Positions 46,272 through 59,184 of a DNA stretch of 64,000 nt are shown piece after piece. The number at the start of each line of letters is the position of its first letter. Positions within the stretch are counted from its first letter, which is position 1. A model generated the notes under the pieces. That model saw nothing but the letters and a program-made list of their open reading frames with translations, ran no database searches and was not told the origin of the DNA. A program made the position numbers and the translations under genes. Source of the stretch: Fistularia commersonii (lineage: Eukaryota > Chordata > Actinopteri > Syngnathiformes > Fistulariidae); the NCBI GenBank assembly GCA_037954325.1, contig JBBMNZ010000026.1:2764501-2828500 (forward strand), read 5' to 3'.

Positions 46272-47001
46272 CAACGTTTTAACAGGGGGAAAAAGATAAG
46301 ATAAGATCGTCTTGATCCCTCGATGGGGAAATTAAATTGTTACAGCCGGATGACAAATAGTGCAAATAGCAGTAGTTGTAAAAAAAAAATAAATATGTAT
46401 AAAAAAAATATATAAAATATATATTTGTAAGCAACATTTTAACAGGAGGAAAAAGCAAAAAAAATACATCAAATATGAGAGAAACAAAAGAAATGAATCA
46501 AGTCTTTCCATCGATCGATGGATCTGTGAAATCAAATATATTCACGAATGGTGTCGGCGCGTCTCATTTTTCATCGGCAGAGGTAAAGAACCCTTGCAGT
46601 GGACCAACTTCGACCCCGAGGAGTTCCTGGAGGTGTTGCGAAGCATGTCGATACCCGTGGACAGCTTTGAGGATATGCTGAAAAAGGCGGACATCGGACA
46701 CGGCTACATGGACAGACCCTGTCTGAACCCCGCCGATCCCGACTGCCCGCCGACCGCACCCAACAAGAACTCCACGAAGGTCTGCACGCCACGTGAAAAA
46801 ACAAAAAAAAAAAAAAAAGAAAATTTTATTTTCAGGTCAGTCGCCGACATTTATCTTCTTTACCTTCTGGCATCACCAGCCGTTAGATGTGGCGTGGGCC
46901 CTGAGCGGCGGCTGCCGCGGCCTGTCCAGGAAGTACATGCACTGGCAGGAGGAACTGATTGTAGGAGGGACCACCAAGAATGGCAGCGGACCCCTGCTCA
47001 G

Positions 47002-47046
<45 letters not shown>

Positions 47047-47136
47047 GCTCATAAACGCTGCTGTGATCACTGCAGCGCTTATTCTGGAGAGAGTGTGTGT
47101 TTTTGTTCTTTTATGCTCTCTGAAATGGTGCATGCA

Positions 47137-47179
<43 letters not shown>

Positions 47180-47302
47180 TGCGTGCTATAAATCTTGCAG
47201 TCATTAGCAGATTCCATTGAAATCTTAGAGCTCCAGCTGTTCCTGCTCAGCTCGGGCGATTCTGCTTGGACACTACCCTCTCACACATGCACACACACAC
47301 TA

Positions 47303-47334
<32 letters not shown>

Positions 47335-47598
47335 AAAGAGTGATCTATTGCCTGGCCAGTTTGTGCAAATATACAGCGATTTGAGGTACATGGACTTAAT
47401 TCCAGGACAAAGCTTATAGATTATGCGGTGTGCTTAAACAACCTACGCCGTCTCTTCTGTCTTGTCGTCGTCTGTGTTTTCATTTAAATGAATAAACAAA
47501 CATTAAATATCCACTGGAAGGAAAAGAACACGCCATTTATGAATGAACAGAGGAACTTCCTTTGACGTGCAAACAGAAAGCTTATTTTGAAGTTCGGA

Positions 47599-47631
<33 letters not shown>

Positions 47632-48659
47632 TGCGTGCATGTGTGTGTGTTTGTATTTGTGCACCAAAATGCACGCCACCCATAGACGCACTTCCATGCA
47701 CGCTGTTCATAGAGTACAGCGGGGTGGGTTGTTTGTTTTGCGGTTGTTTTTTTTCCTGGCAGGATTGGGTCATTAGGGTTTTCTTTGCGCACGTGTGTGT
47801 GTGTGTGTGTGTGTAAACGCCTGCGGGTGCGTGCATGTGCATATGCTTTAGCTATGATGTGCGTCGGGCTGTTAGCGCTGGCATTCGCTTTTCTGCATCT
47901 TGTTTACTAAGCGCGGTCGCCGTGTTACAGAGGTTACATTCAGGGATCGGACGTTTTATAAATAACGCCCGCCTCTTGATATTCAAGATTCAATAAAAAA
48001 GGAATTTTCGACTTTGTAATTCGTGACCGACGCCTCCTTTGTGACTATCTGATTTGACCGGTGCATTTTCCGCAACGTGCATAAACCTTGCAATCCCACG
48101 GAATCCAACCCGAGATGAGATCGGTGGCTATATTCCTGAGGCCTGATGGTTCAGTGCACCGAGGCGAGCACTTGATTGGGAGGAGGGGAAAAAAAAAAAA
48201 AAAAGGTTATATTTCTGAAAAATCCGTACGACGGCTCTCGGGCCGCGGCTCCAAACGGTCCCGTCGCCGTTCTGAATTACCGCGAGGAACGCTGGCAGTG
48301 ATGTCATGCTCCTCCGAGGCCAGCTGGAGAGCAGAGGGGAGGAGGAGAGGATGGAGAAGCAGACTTTTTTTTTTTTTTGCAAGCGCACAAATGTGTATTA
48401 TTTAGGGAAATTTTGCACAAATTTCCCAGATTTGCCCGTGTGTTACCTGTGGAAATGGTGAGTTTTCGCGTTCAGACGGCGACGGAAGACCTAAAAGCGT
48501 GGCGAGAAGAGATGGGAGAGGGAGCGCGGTCCTACTTAAAATCCATATGAATAAAAATTTGAAATTGTATTCAATGTGTTACAGTGGTCCCTTAAGTTAA
48601 GTTAAGTTAAGTTAAGTTAAGTTAAGTTAAGTTAAGATAAGATAAGATAAGATAAGATA

Positions 48660-48690
<31 letters not shown>

Positions 48691-49053
48691 TACTCTATTG
48701 ATCCACAAAGGGGAAATTCGTCACGGCCGCGCAACAATAGCCATATCAATAAGTATGAATATAAATATTAAATGTAAAATAGAAGAAACAAGTCACAACT
48801 ACAACAGCAAGATAGATAGATACTTTTTTTTTGTTTGTTTTGTTTTTTTGCAAGCGCACAAATGTGTATTATTTAGGGAAATTTTGCACAAATTTCCCAG
48901 ATTTGCCCGTGTGTTACCTGCGGAAATGGCGAGTTTTCGCGTTCAGACAGCAACGAACGACCTGGGAGCGCGGTCCTACTTAAAATCCATATTAATAAAA
49001 ATCTGAACTTGTATTCAATATGTTACAGTGGTCCCTTAATATAAGATGAGATA

Positions 49054-49084
<31 letters not shown>

Positions 49085-51376
49085 TACTCTATTGATCCCC
49101 AAAGGGGAAATTCGTTGTCACGGCAGCGCAACAATAGCCATATCGATAAATATCAATATAAATAACAGATGTAAAATAGAAGAAACAAGTCACAACTACA
49201 ACAGCAAGATAGATAGATAAAAATAGAAAAAAAAAACGACAAAAACAAGGGAAAAATTGGATAAGCAGGGTGAGGATGGAATGACAACAACAAGGATAAA
49301 AAAAAATAATAAATATGAATTTTAAGATATGAATTTAATTCGTTCCAGAAGTGGGTTTGGTTTTGTTTTGTTTTTTTTTTGTATCTTAAATGACTTTATC
49401 CCTGTTTAAAATAACAAAAAACAAATCAATTTGTTAATTCTCACTTTTGATTGTCTTCGCCCGTATCAGAGGCAATTTTTCCGTATTGTCACGTACAGAT
49501 GTACATTTTTGTTACATAATAGAAATGCTGATTATATTCACGTGCGATATCGGTCACACGTTTGTGCTTCGCTATAATTTCCTGTTTAATCTCTATAGAA
49601 AGCATTTTTTTTCTGGGTTTGCTTTCATGATTTAAAAAAAAAATACAAAAAATAAGCAGAAAAAAAGAGATAGGAACACGGCGTGAGATGTCTACCGTAT
49701 AAACTACCCGGATGAAGTGTGGCGAGGGATGCTCTAAGCTGCGAGGCGTTCTTCAAGGTGAGAGCGGCGAACGGCGCCGATTCAGAAGATACAGCGGCGG
49801 CGGCTTAAAAATTCCAATTTTGATTTTCCCGCTCTCGTATTCATCCCGTGAATTTTTTTTTTTTCGCATTTCAAGAACAAATTGTCTCAATTACGCTTTG
49901 TATTTGAAAAAAAAAATAAAAAAATTTAAGAAAAAGGGCTTTTTGATGATTAAGGTTGCATTTTATTTGAATTTTGTTTGCCAAGTTGTTGACGTGTCAG
50001 TGAATGAATGAATGAAAGTGAATGGTCGTCAATGAGAGGGTGAATGTTTGTTTGTATGGCGTGTGAATGATTACCGTAATTTACCGACTATTGAGCGCAC
50101 CTCAATATGAGCCGCACCGGCTAGCCGATCGCTATCTCAGGCTTCCTCCTGCGCACTAAAACCGTCAAAGTCGTCTTCTTGTGTCGGAGTTGAACGGACT
50201 CAGAATTTCCTGGTCATTTCATTGGTCCGATATGACGACGATAAACGTTTTAGCGGCATGAGCTCTTTAGCGTCCCCCCACCCAAAAAAGTCGATATATT
50301 AGCCGCATCGTTGTTTACGTGAAAAAAGTCGCGGCTTATCGTCCGGAAATTACGGTATATGTCTATATATGACTTTTGAACGAGTAAGTGAACGGTTTCA
50401 TATCTTTGCCTGATGTTGAGATGAGAGGATGAATAATTGTCCGTCTATTTGAACGAGAGGGTGAACAGTTCTTCATATCACCTTAAAAATTCGTGAACGA
50501 ATGGATGCTTGTTTACTTAAATGAGTACATTTTAATGACTTGTGAATGAGCGAGCGTCTTTCTTGATGTGTTATCGAGTGACGCTCGCTTCCCGTCCAAT
50601 GACAGCGGGGATCGGCTCAAACCCCCGTGAATGAATGAATGAATGAATGAATGGACGAGGCCTTCAAGTATTTAAGTTAGAAAATACATGATGCGCCAAC
50701 AACCCTACTTGTTCCTGGAAGTTTCACGTGCAATTCCCGCGCCGATTCCCCCGAATTCCTCCTCTGACCCTCGTCGTTTCCCTCTCCTTTCCCTCCCCGA
50801 CCCTCTAGCGCCCAAGCTCTCCAAACCATGTTCCAGCTGATGACTCCCAAGCAGATGTTCGAGCACTTCCGGGGCTACGAGGAGGTCTCCCACATCAACT
50901 GGAACGAGGAGAAGGCCGCGGCCATACTGGAAGCCTGGCAGAGGAGGTACTCCGAGGTGAGGAGAGGAAAGGGAGGGTGATCCATGTGAAATTCGGGGCG
51001 CGGGCGGCTCGGAAAAAGCCCCGCAAAGACCCCCGGGAGATCCTGGAGCCACTGTTGGTGTGCGGTAAAGAGGGAACGCTTCCCTCCTCGCCGCTCCACG
51101 CAGAGCAGCCATAGAGGAACGGGAGGGGGGGGAAATCTGGAATATATTAAGGGAGTGCTGGATATCTCGCTCTCTTTGCTAGCTCTCTGTTTAACACACA
51201 TACGGACACACACACACACACACATGGGCGCATGCAGGCAAACACACCCCGAGGTTCACACACAATCGCTTTCCCAGCTGTTGCCCCATTGGTGGCTCAT
51301 GTGTGACATCATCCAGTCTTTGTTTTGGGGGCCCCAACCTCTGTTTGACATGGTGTGACCTGTGCGTGTGTGTGTG

Positions 51377-51408
<32 letters not shown>

Positions 51409-51523
51409 GGTGAGTGTGTTTGCGCACATGCTCCATTCATCTTGAGGCCTAGAATTCGGCGATAGAGAAGAGGCGTCATCGTTTATATGCCTCTTTATTT
51501 TTCCATCATCAGCGGCAAACAAA

Positions 51524-51564
<41 letters not shown>

Positions 51565-51685
51565 TGTGTGTTTAAATGTGCACAATTAGTTGTGCCTGCA
51601 AGGAAAGTGTGCATGCATGTCAGTTATGTGCCTGATTCATGTGTGCGTTCACACGTTGGTGCAAGTGTATGTGTGTGTTTCCTAG

Positions 51686-51734
<49 letters not shown>

Positions 51735-51852
51735 GCACATGCTCCATTCATCTTGAGGCCTAGGGTTCGGCGATAGAGAAGAGGCGTCATCATTTATATG
51801 CCTCTTTATTTTTCCATCATCAGCGGCAAACAAAATGTGTGTTTGTGAGTGC

Positions 51853-51906
<54 letters not shown>

Positions 51907-52022
51907 AAATGTGCACAATTAGGTGTGCCTGCAAGGAAAATGTGCATGCATGTCAGGTATGCGCCTGATACATGTGTGCGTTCACACGTCAATGCAAGCG
52001 TGTTCGTGAGTATGTGTGTGTG

Positions 52023-52057
<35 letters not shown>

Positions 52058-55000
52058 GCCAGCATTGCTCCCCGCTGAGCAATAACAGTTCAATGTCGAA
52101 GCCATCTGTCTGGCTGAGATAGTCTGAGGAGGCGTGGCTGGACGGTGGTACTGTCTGCATGTTCTGCCCAGGAGCTGCTGCAACAACAGGCGTATCATCC
52201 CGCGCTCTGATTGGATGGTTTTTCTACATAAATGCGTCTAAAATATACGAGTAATATCTGATTTTGCAGGTTCCTGAGGGTGCGTGGCTTGATTAGCCTT
52301 GGCGTTTCCCCCATAAATGCATCCTTTTAGCTATAAACTTGAGCTGTTAGCGTATTAGCTGCATGATCTGCCCAGAATCTCCTGCAAAGGAGGCGTATCA
52401 TCCCGCGCTCTGATTGGACCGTTGTTCTACATAAGCGCATCTAGAAGATACGAGTAATATCTGATTTTGCAAGTTCCTGGAGGGGGCGTGGCTTGCTCGC
52501 GACAATATTCTTAGAATATTAACGCTATAATTGCATGGTTTTTTAGCTATTAGCATGTTAGCACTGCTGGTATCCCTGATAGCGTATTAGCTGCATGTCC
52601 GCCCAGAATCTCCTGCAAAGGAGGCGTATCATCCCGCGCTCTGATTGGACCGTTGTTCTACATAAGTGCGTCTAGAAGATACGAGTAATATCTGATTTCG
52701 CAAGTTCCTGGAGGGGGCGTGGCTTGCTTGCGACAATATTCTTAGAATATTTACGCTATAATTGCATGGTTTTTTAGCTATTAGCATGTTAGCGCCGCTG
52801 GTATCCCCGCTGTTAGAGGCAGAAGGCCGCCAGCGTTGAGCCGGGGTTGGAAAGCTGGGCTTCTGTGGATCATCTTTTAAAAGCGGTGGTCCAGACCTAC
52901 TCGAAGTCTCATCAGACAGCTGCGTCGTGTTTTGGCGGCATTTAAATACCAAATAAAATCCGACTTGACTTGCACCGAATGCACATTTGCCGCTTCTGAG
53001 ATCGCGTGAGGCCGCGTTACGTTACATCGTTTGGAGAGGAAACGACTTCAATTCTGCAGGGATCAGTGCTTATTAAAAAAGATCACCGTTGGAAAGTGCT
53101 GCTTCTGGAGATCCGATCTGGGAGCGCTGGAAGAGCTCTCCGGCGAGGATTTCCAAACCTTTGAGGGTTGTTGCATCAGTAAATCTGTGTACATGGCGAG
53201 CTTCTTTACCAGATCTACGTATCCAAGCACATCAGAGACGGTCTTAGTCATTGGGAGTTAAAAGCTGGATTTTATTGTGCAGCGATCGTGAGCTCATCTC
53301 ATGAAACCTCACCGCTCTGGCGCTGGGTCGCCAAAAATCCGAACAGTGCCGCTGTGTTTTCTCCGATCGCTTCGCCGGTCGGCTGTTTCCCCCCCCCCCC
53401 TACAATAACTCATAGCGAGTAATCCTATTTACATCTCTCCGTCTCATTTTCCAGGCGGTGCTTCAGAGTGTGGCGGCGAATTCGTCTCAGAAGGTCCTGA
53501 CGTTCACCACCACCACTCTGGAAGACATTCTCAAGTCCTTCTCTGACATCAGTGTCATTCGCGTGGCCAGCGGTTACTTGCTGATGGTAAGAACAGATCT
53601 GGAAATATGTTCTCCGAGTTCCCTGCAGACGAATCCGGTTTTAGTCCAATAGATCATCGCGGCGTGGACAGAATTGTGACGAAGATCTACTTGTTTGTCG
53701 TCCCCAGCTGGCCTACGCGTGCCTCACCATGCTGCGCTGGGATTGCGCTAAATCCCAGGGGGCCGTGGGATTGGCCGGCGTCCTGCTGGTCGCGCTGTCC
53801 GTGGCGGCCGGCCTCGGCCTCTGCTCCCTCCTGGGCATCTCCTTCAACGCCGCCACCACGCAGGTAACCGGCGACGGCGCTCGTTCCGCAGCAATATGGA
53901 GTAGCGGCCGAATTCGGGGCGTTTGTTTATGCTAACGGTTTAGCATTTTCCTTCTCTTCTTCCCGGCCACAGCCAATCATCTGCCTCCGTCTAACCTCCT
54001 GTCCGGTCTTCCTCCAGCATCCTTCCACCCAGATCTTCGCCGTCCCTCCTCTGTCTACGTCCAAACCGTCTCAGTCTGACTTGACCTCCCTGATCCAGCC
54101 TTCATATCTTCTTCTCCGTGTTCACCTCCATCTCCTCCACCTTTCCTTTCATTGCTCTCCTGACACTTTTCTCCTCCCATTCCAACCTTCTCGCACATGT
54201 TTCTCCACCTCTTGTTTCCACAATCTGGACTTTTGAAGTATAGCGGACCCTCGTTCTTTCTATTTTTCGTTCAATTTTTTTTCATGATTAAGTCTCATGA
54301 TTTATTGTTCTTCAGCGTTTTTTTTTTTTTAAGTATTTGAATTTTTTTTCGTGATGAAATAGACATATTCTACCCTAAGAAGAAAAAAAAAAACAGTAAA
54401 AAATATAGTAAAATGAAACTAGAATTTATTTTACAAAATAAATTAAAAAAAAAAAAATTAAAAAAAATTGTAAGAAAATAAATAAAATACGAGATCGTCT
54501 TTGCTGGCACACATTCTCGGAGGAGACGGCTTCTCCGACACGACTCTTGACGACATCGACGGCTTAATAGACCGCCATCCGGATCCGTTGACGGACGAGG
54601 ACCTCACCCAGACGGGATTTGTAACTTGATGGACGAGGACGTGGCCGTTTATAAAACCATTTTCAACCAGACAAAAAAAAAAGCAGAGGCAGCAACTGCC
54701 TATAACACTGTTTCCGAAGAAAGAAACGCCAGTAATGCGCAGGGAGGTTGAGTGAGGGTTAATATATCTGTAAATACCATCAAAATGATCACAATTCTAC
54801 TTTGTGGAAATTCACCTGTCGCTGCGGCTCTTGGAATACAACTCCTGCAAAAAGTGAGGGTCATGTATTCCCCCATGTATTCTCACCATCTCCAACCTGC
54901 CTGCAGTAGATATCACATCATCTGCAAAGAAAATATCACATCATCTGCAAAGAAAATATCACATTATCTGCAAAGAGAACTAATGCCGGTTTGTATGTGT

Positions 55001-56608
55001 GCTCCTCAGGTGCTACCGTTCCTGGCTTTGGGCGTCGGGGTGGACGACGTCTTCCTCCTCGCTCACGCCTTCAGCGAGACCGGACAGAACAAGAGGATCC
55101 CGTTCGAGGTAAGATAAGATAAACTTTATTGATCACCATAGGGGATTTTTTTTTTTTTGGCACAGCGGCGTAACAGTTATAGTATCAATAAATATGAATA
55201 TAAACATAAATAGAGATTTAGGAACTAGCAAAAGACATCCACAAATAAATAGACAGCAGAGAGAACAGGATAAGAATGGACATTGAGTGGAAAAAAAAGA
55301 CAGTCAGGGAGAAAATCTGCAGACATAGAAAAGTGACAACGGCAAATGACAAAAAGAAATTAAAATAAGCAGGATGGAATCGGGTTAGGGACCAACACGG
55401 ATAAAAATAGACAACGCAGTTGCGGCCTGACGTGTGTGAATGGGTGAGGTGATGAGTCGTGGTCGCGCACAGATGCACCTCCGGATGGTCAGAGTCGTGC
55501 GAAGCGTTCAGTTCTGCACCGTCTGCCGAACGAGACGCCCGTCAGACACAGCTCGTGGTTCAGGGGTCGGGAAGGATCGTCCAGAAAGCTCCCGCTTTGT
55601 CCTGGATGGACGATTGGAACGTGCCTCCTCCCATTCTTCTCAAAGTCCACGACCACCTCCTTGGTCTTGGAGGTGTTTCTGGTCGAACCTCCAAGCTGTC
55701 CGTCCTCCTGGGGCGGAGGGACGTGCGAAAGCCGGATCCCCGGGCGACCCATATGTCGCACCCTTATCTCCTTGCCGCTCCAAACCCATGCGTGGCCTCC
55801 TCCGCCACCATCCAGATTCCATCGCATCTCCTTCAATCTCACGCACAAAGAACACACGTGACAACGCGTGTTTCTCAACAGCTCGGCGGAGAGTTAAATC
55901 CAAACTAATTGCCTTCCGTGTTTACGTTCCGCGTGGGTTTGTTTCTGCAGTCTTGTGTTTGCGCGACCGTCCGCGTACGTTTCACGGTCCGGATCACTTT
56001 TCATCTCCACGGGGGGAAAAACACGGGCAAGCATTTGCTTGTTTTCTCCCCCCCTTCCCTTCCTCCTCCTTCCAGCTCTTGTCGCTTTGCCTCCTCTAAA
56101 CCCCCAGCTTCCTTTGTGCGGCCGAGATGAAAACTAAACAGAGCCGAACCTGATCTCCCCTGTCTCACATGCACGCAAACATGCACATGCCTGCAGACGC
56201 TCCCTGTGTGGTCCCGCACGTCTTCACACACTCGCCGCCAGAACGCCACCGGGGGCGTACGGCCGCGCGCTCCCCGCAGACGGCTACGTGAACGTGGACG
56301 CTCTCAGGCGGCTTGTCAAACGCCACTTCAGAGCTTCATAACGCTGCAATCACTGTCAGTCATATCTGTATTATGATAATTACCCGTAATCTGGAGTAGC
56401 GCTCGTTGTCGCCGCCGGCTGCGAAGGCGTTTTGTCTCCTTACCTTTCGCCCGCGTTCTTCTGTCCCGCCCAGGATCGCACCGGGGAATGTCTGAAGCGA
56501 ACCGGAGCCAGCGTCGCTCTCACCTCCATCAGCAACGTCACCGCCTTCTTCATGGCAGCCCTCATTCCCATCCCGGCGCTCAGAGCCTTCTCCCTTCAGG
56601 TATGTGAG

Positions 56609-56652
<44 letters not shown>

Positions 56653-58034
56653 TAATGCGAGGCCTCTCTCTGGCTGGCTCTGTGTTACCGCACACCGTTT
56701 AGCTTTCATTCATCGAACTGAAAGGGTGTGTGTTTGGGAAAGAGTGTGTCTTAAGCGGTGGGCCCGGTGTCTATCCAAATTGCGGCCAAGGACTATGTAA
56801 CCCAATCCCTCTGCATGTGTACGTGTGTGTGTATGTGTGTGTGTGTGTGTGCGCAAGCGCGTACATGCACTTTCATGTCCTCATATTAATGCAAAAGTGT
56901 GCACTCCTAGTTTCGGAGTGGGAGGTTAGCAAAACAACGGCGCTGGTTGTTTCGGTGCATGTGTGCAAAGATGTGGACGCACCGGCTTTTTCCGCATCTG
57001 CCAACGATTACGGATTTCATCCGCGGACGTCGACGAACGGCTAATCCACGCCTTTGCGTACGGATAAGCGATAAGAGTCGTGATTCCGCTGTTCGTTTTC
57101 ACCGCGCTCAGGCTAGCGCGGGTGCCTGAGCCTATCACCGCTCTCATTGGACGAAACGAGAGGCGGGGTTCAGCCTGGAGCCAATCACGCGGCAGCTTAT
57201 TGGGACATACAACTATTCACTCGCTCATTTACATCATATGGCGTCGTAGAACCAATAAGGTGCTCATTTATACGTCACACACTGACGTTCAGCCGTTCAC
57301 CCTCTCATTCAAGCATCTAATACATCTCTATGGTTGCTATGACGATCATAAAAAAACCCGTCATACGGCCGTTCACCGCTCAACTCAACCCTGTGTTTTC
57401 CCAGAACTGCCTGCGGTAGCATTTCCCACCACCGACTGTGCGTACGTGTGTGTGTGTGTGTGTGTGTGTGTGTTTCCTTTTTTCTTTCCAGAGGAATCAT
57501 TTAAATTACATTCCTTGTTGTCAAAACACAAAGCTTGCTTTAAGACAAATCTTTGACGGAGAGCCGGCCCGGCCTTCATTCATTCAACTGGGTAACACCG
57601 AATGCTTCCCTCCCCTCTGGATACCGGCACCGGCGTGATGGTTCCCACAGTAAAAATCTGTGTTTTTTAGTCTTCCTGGCTGAAATTTGGATATTATTTT
57701 CCAGCCCGGTCTGCCGTGATCTACGGCCTGAACCTCTAGACTAGATTGATTACGAGAGAGGAGAGCTGGAAGTTTGTTTAATCCATGAATGAACTGATTT
57801 GCTGTGACTACAGCCCATGTCACGATGTGCGCCGGAGCTGAACGAATTGCTCACACATACACATGCACGCACGCAAGCATGCGCGCACAAGCACACACAC
57901 ACACACACACACACCACAAGGTGAGACCGGGTTTCACCACAGTGAGTGCGCTATTAGCATGTGTGGACGGATGGCTTTAGTACAGCAAGTCTGTCAAACA
58001 TGATCCGTTTACCTCATAGGTCTAATCCTTGCAG

Positions 58035-58086
<52 letters not shown>

Positions 58087-58941
58087 CGTGCATTCATTTT
58101 ACATTTCTGGTTTTGTGACTCGGGAAGGAGGGCAGGATTGCACCTCAGCAGACAGTCATACTGATACCCATCTCTTATGGAACACACACACACACACACA
58201 CATTCCACAACAGCGCTATTATTTCACGGTGCATCGATACGGAGCGATGTGTGTATTTTTATCAGCACTTCCTGTAGTTGCTTCATACTTTTTTTTTTCT
58301 TCGTTGTCGTCTTTATTACTCCCTCATTAGCTGCCTTTTAATGCGGTCGGAAAAAACAAAACAAAACAAAAAAAAAAACAACAAAAAAAAAAATAACTCA
58401 GGGATTTTGTCCAGATAACATGAAAACACACACGAGAACACACATGTGTGGAAGACAGATGTGATGATAAATCTTCCCACCCGGGGGTCAGCTAGCGGTC
58501 AAAATGTGTCTGTTTGTGTGTGTGTATGTGCACGCATGCACATGCTCTCGTGTGATTTTATGCAAGTGTGTATATATGTGTGTGTGTGCGTGTGTGTGTG
58601 TATGTGTGTGTGTGTGTGCTGCTTGGAATCTGGATGTTAGCAAGCCAATTTAGAATGAATTGTTGCTCCGCTCTTGCTCTTTCCGTCTCTCACATTGTTT
58701 CTCTTTGTTGTTGACTGATTCATGAGCTGAGGAATGAGGGAGGCAAGGATGTGTGTGTGTGTGTTTGGTTGGTGTTAAGGTGCGGTTTAACCTATAATAA
58801 ACTGACAGTAGATGTGTGTGTGTGTAGGTGCATACTTTGGTGTGTGTGTGTGTAAAGGATGTGTTGTCTGAACAGCCACAGTGCCTGCTCATCACCTCCG
58901 CCCCACGGGCCTCCGGCTCCTTGGGTGGTCTGGCACACATG

Positions 58942-59006
<65 letters not shown>

Positions 59007-59144
59007 AGTGGTCTGGCGACTACGCAAGATCCAGATTGTACTCTGGGCAGGGCCCCAACCTTACCCCACCCCCGCTCCACCGTCCCCACCCTCCGCTCCA
59101 GAGCACCACCTTCAAATACTTAACCACAACACTGTAGGAGCTTC

Positions 59145-59184
<40 letters not shown>

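Larger units (their letters stand above)
41764..46580 (+). other. ptch1: ptch1 intron 5
   Basis: 4,817 bp. Holds the ~125-bp minisatellite, a possible conserved element at 43690-43840, an RTE insertion, Tc1-type MITEs and several simple repeats. 41790-42060 is unassigned. Confidence 0.95.
47002..50808 (+). other. ptch1: ptch1 intron 7
   Basis: 3,807 bp. (CA)n 47005-47037 from the donor on, (TG)n 47140-47176, (CA)n 47298-47330, (TG)n 47600-47628 and 47794-47813. 47830-48370 is unassigned. Duplication 48376-49260, A/T-rich remnant 49260-49990, MITE 50072-50357, SINE-derived units and end 49995-50660. Confidence 0.95.
50957..53454 (+). other. ptch1: ptch1 intron 8
   Basis: 2,498 bp. Contains the TG-rich 311-bp tandem duplication and the ~200-bp triplication listed below; 52800-53400 is unassigned with a C11 run at 53390. 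Confidence 0.95.
53864..55009 (+). other. ptch1: ptch1 intron 10
   Basis: 1,146 bp, occupied by a decayed LINE piece and a Tigger fragment. 54866-54985 has a 21-bp triplicate (TATCACATCATCTGCAAAGA) before the acceptor. Confidence 0.95.
55109..56473 (+). other. ptch1: ptch1 intron 11
   Basis: 1,365 bp. Starts with a retroposon tail (55109-55440), then an antisense LINE fragment (55480-55700). 55700-56470 is unassigned GC-rich DNA. Confidence 0.95.

Noticed and set aside
46836..46850. Alternative exon 7 acceptor at TTTTCAG|GTCAG
   Set aside because: Using it would add 44 nt, shift the frame and insert residues without a Patched counterpart; the CACCAG acceptor gives the exact 122-nt family length.
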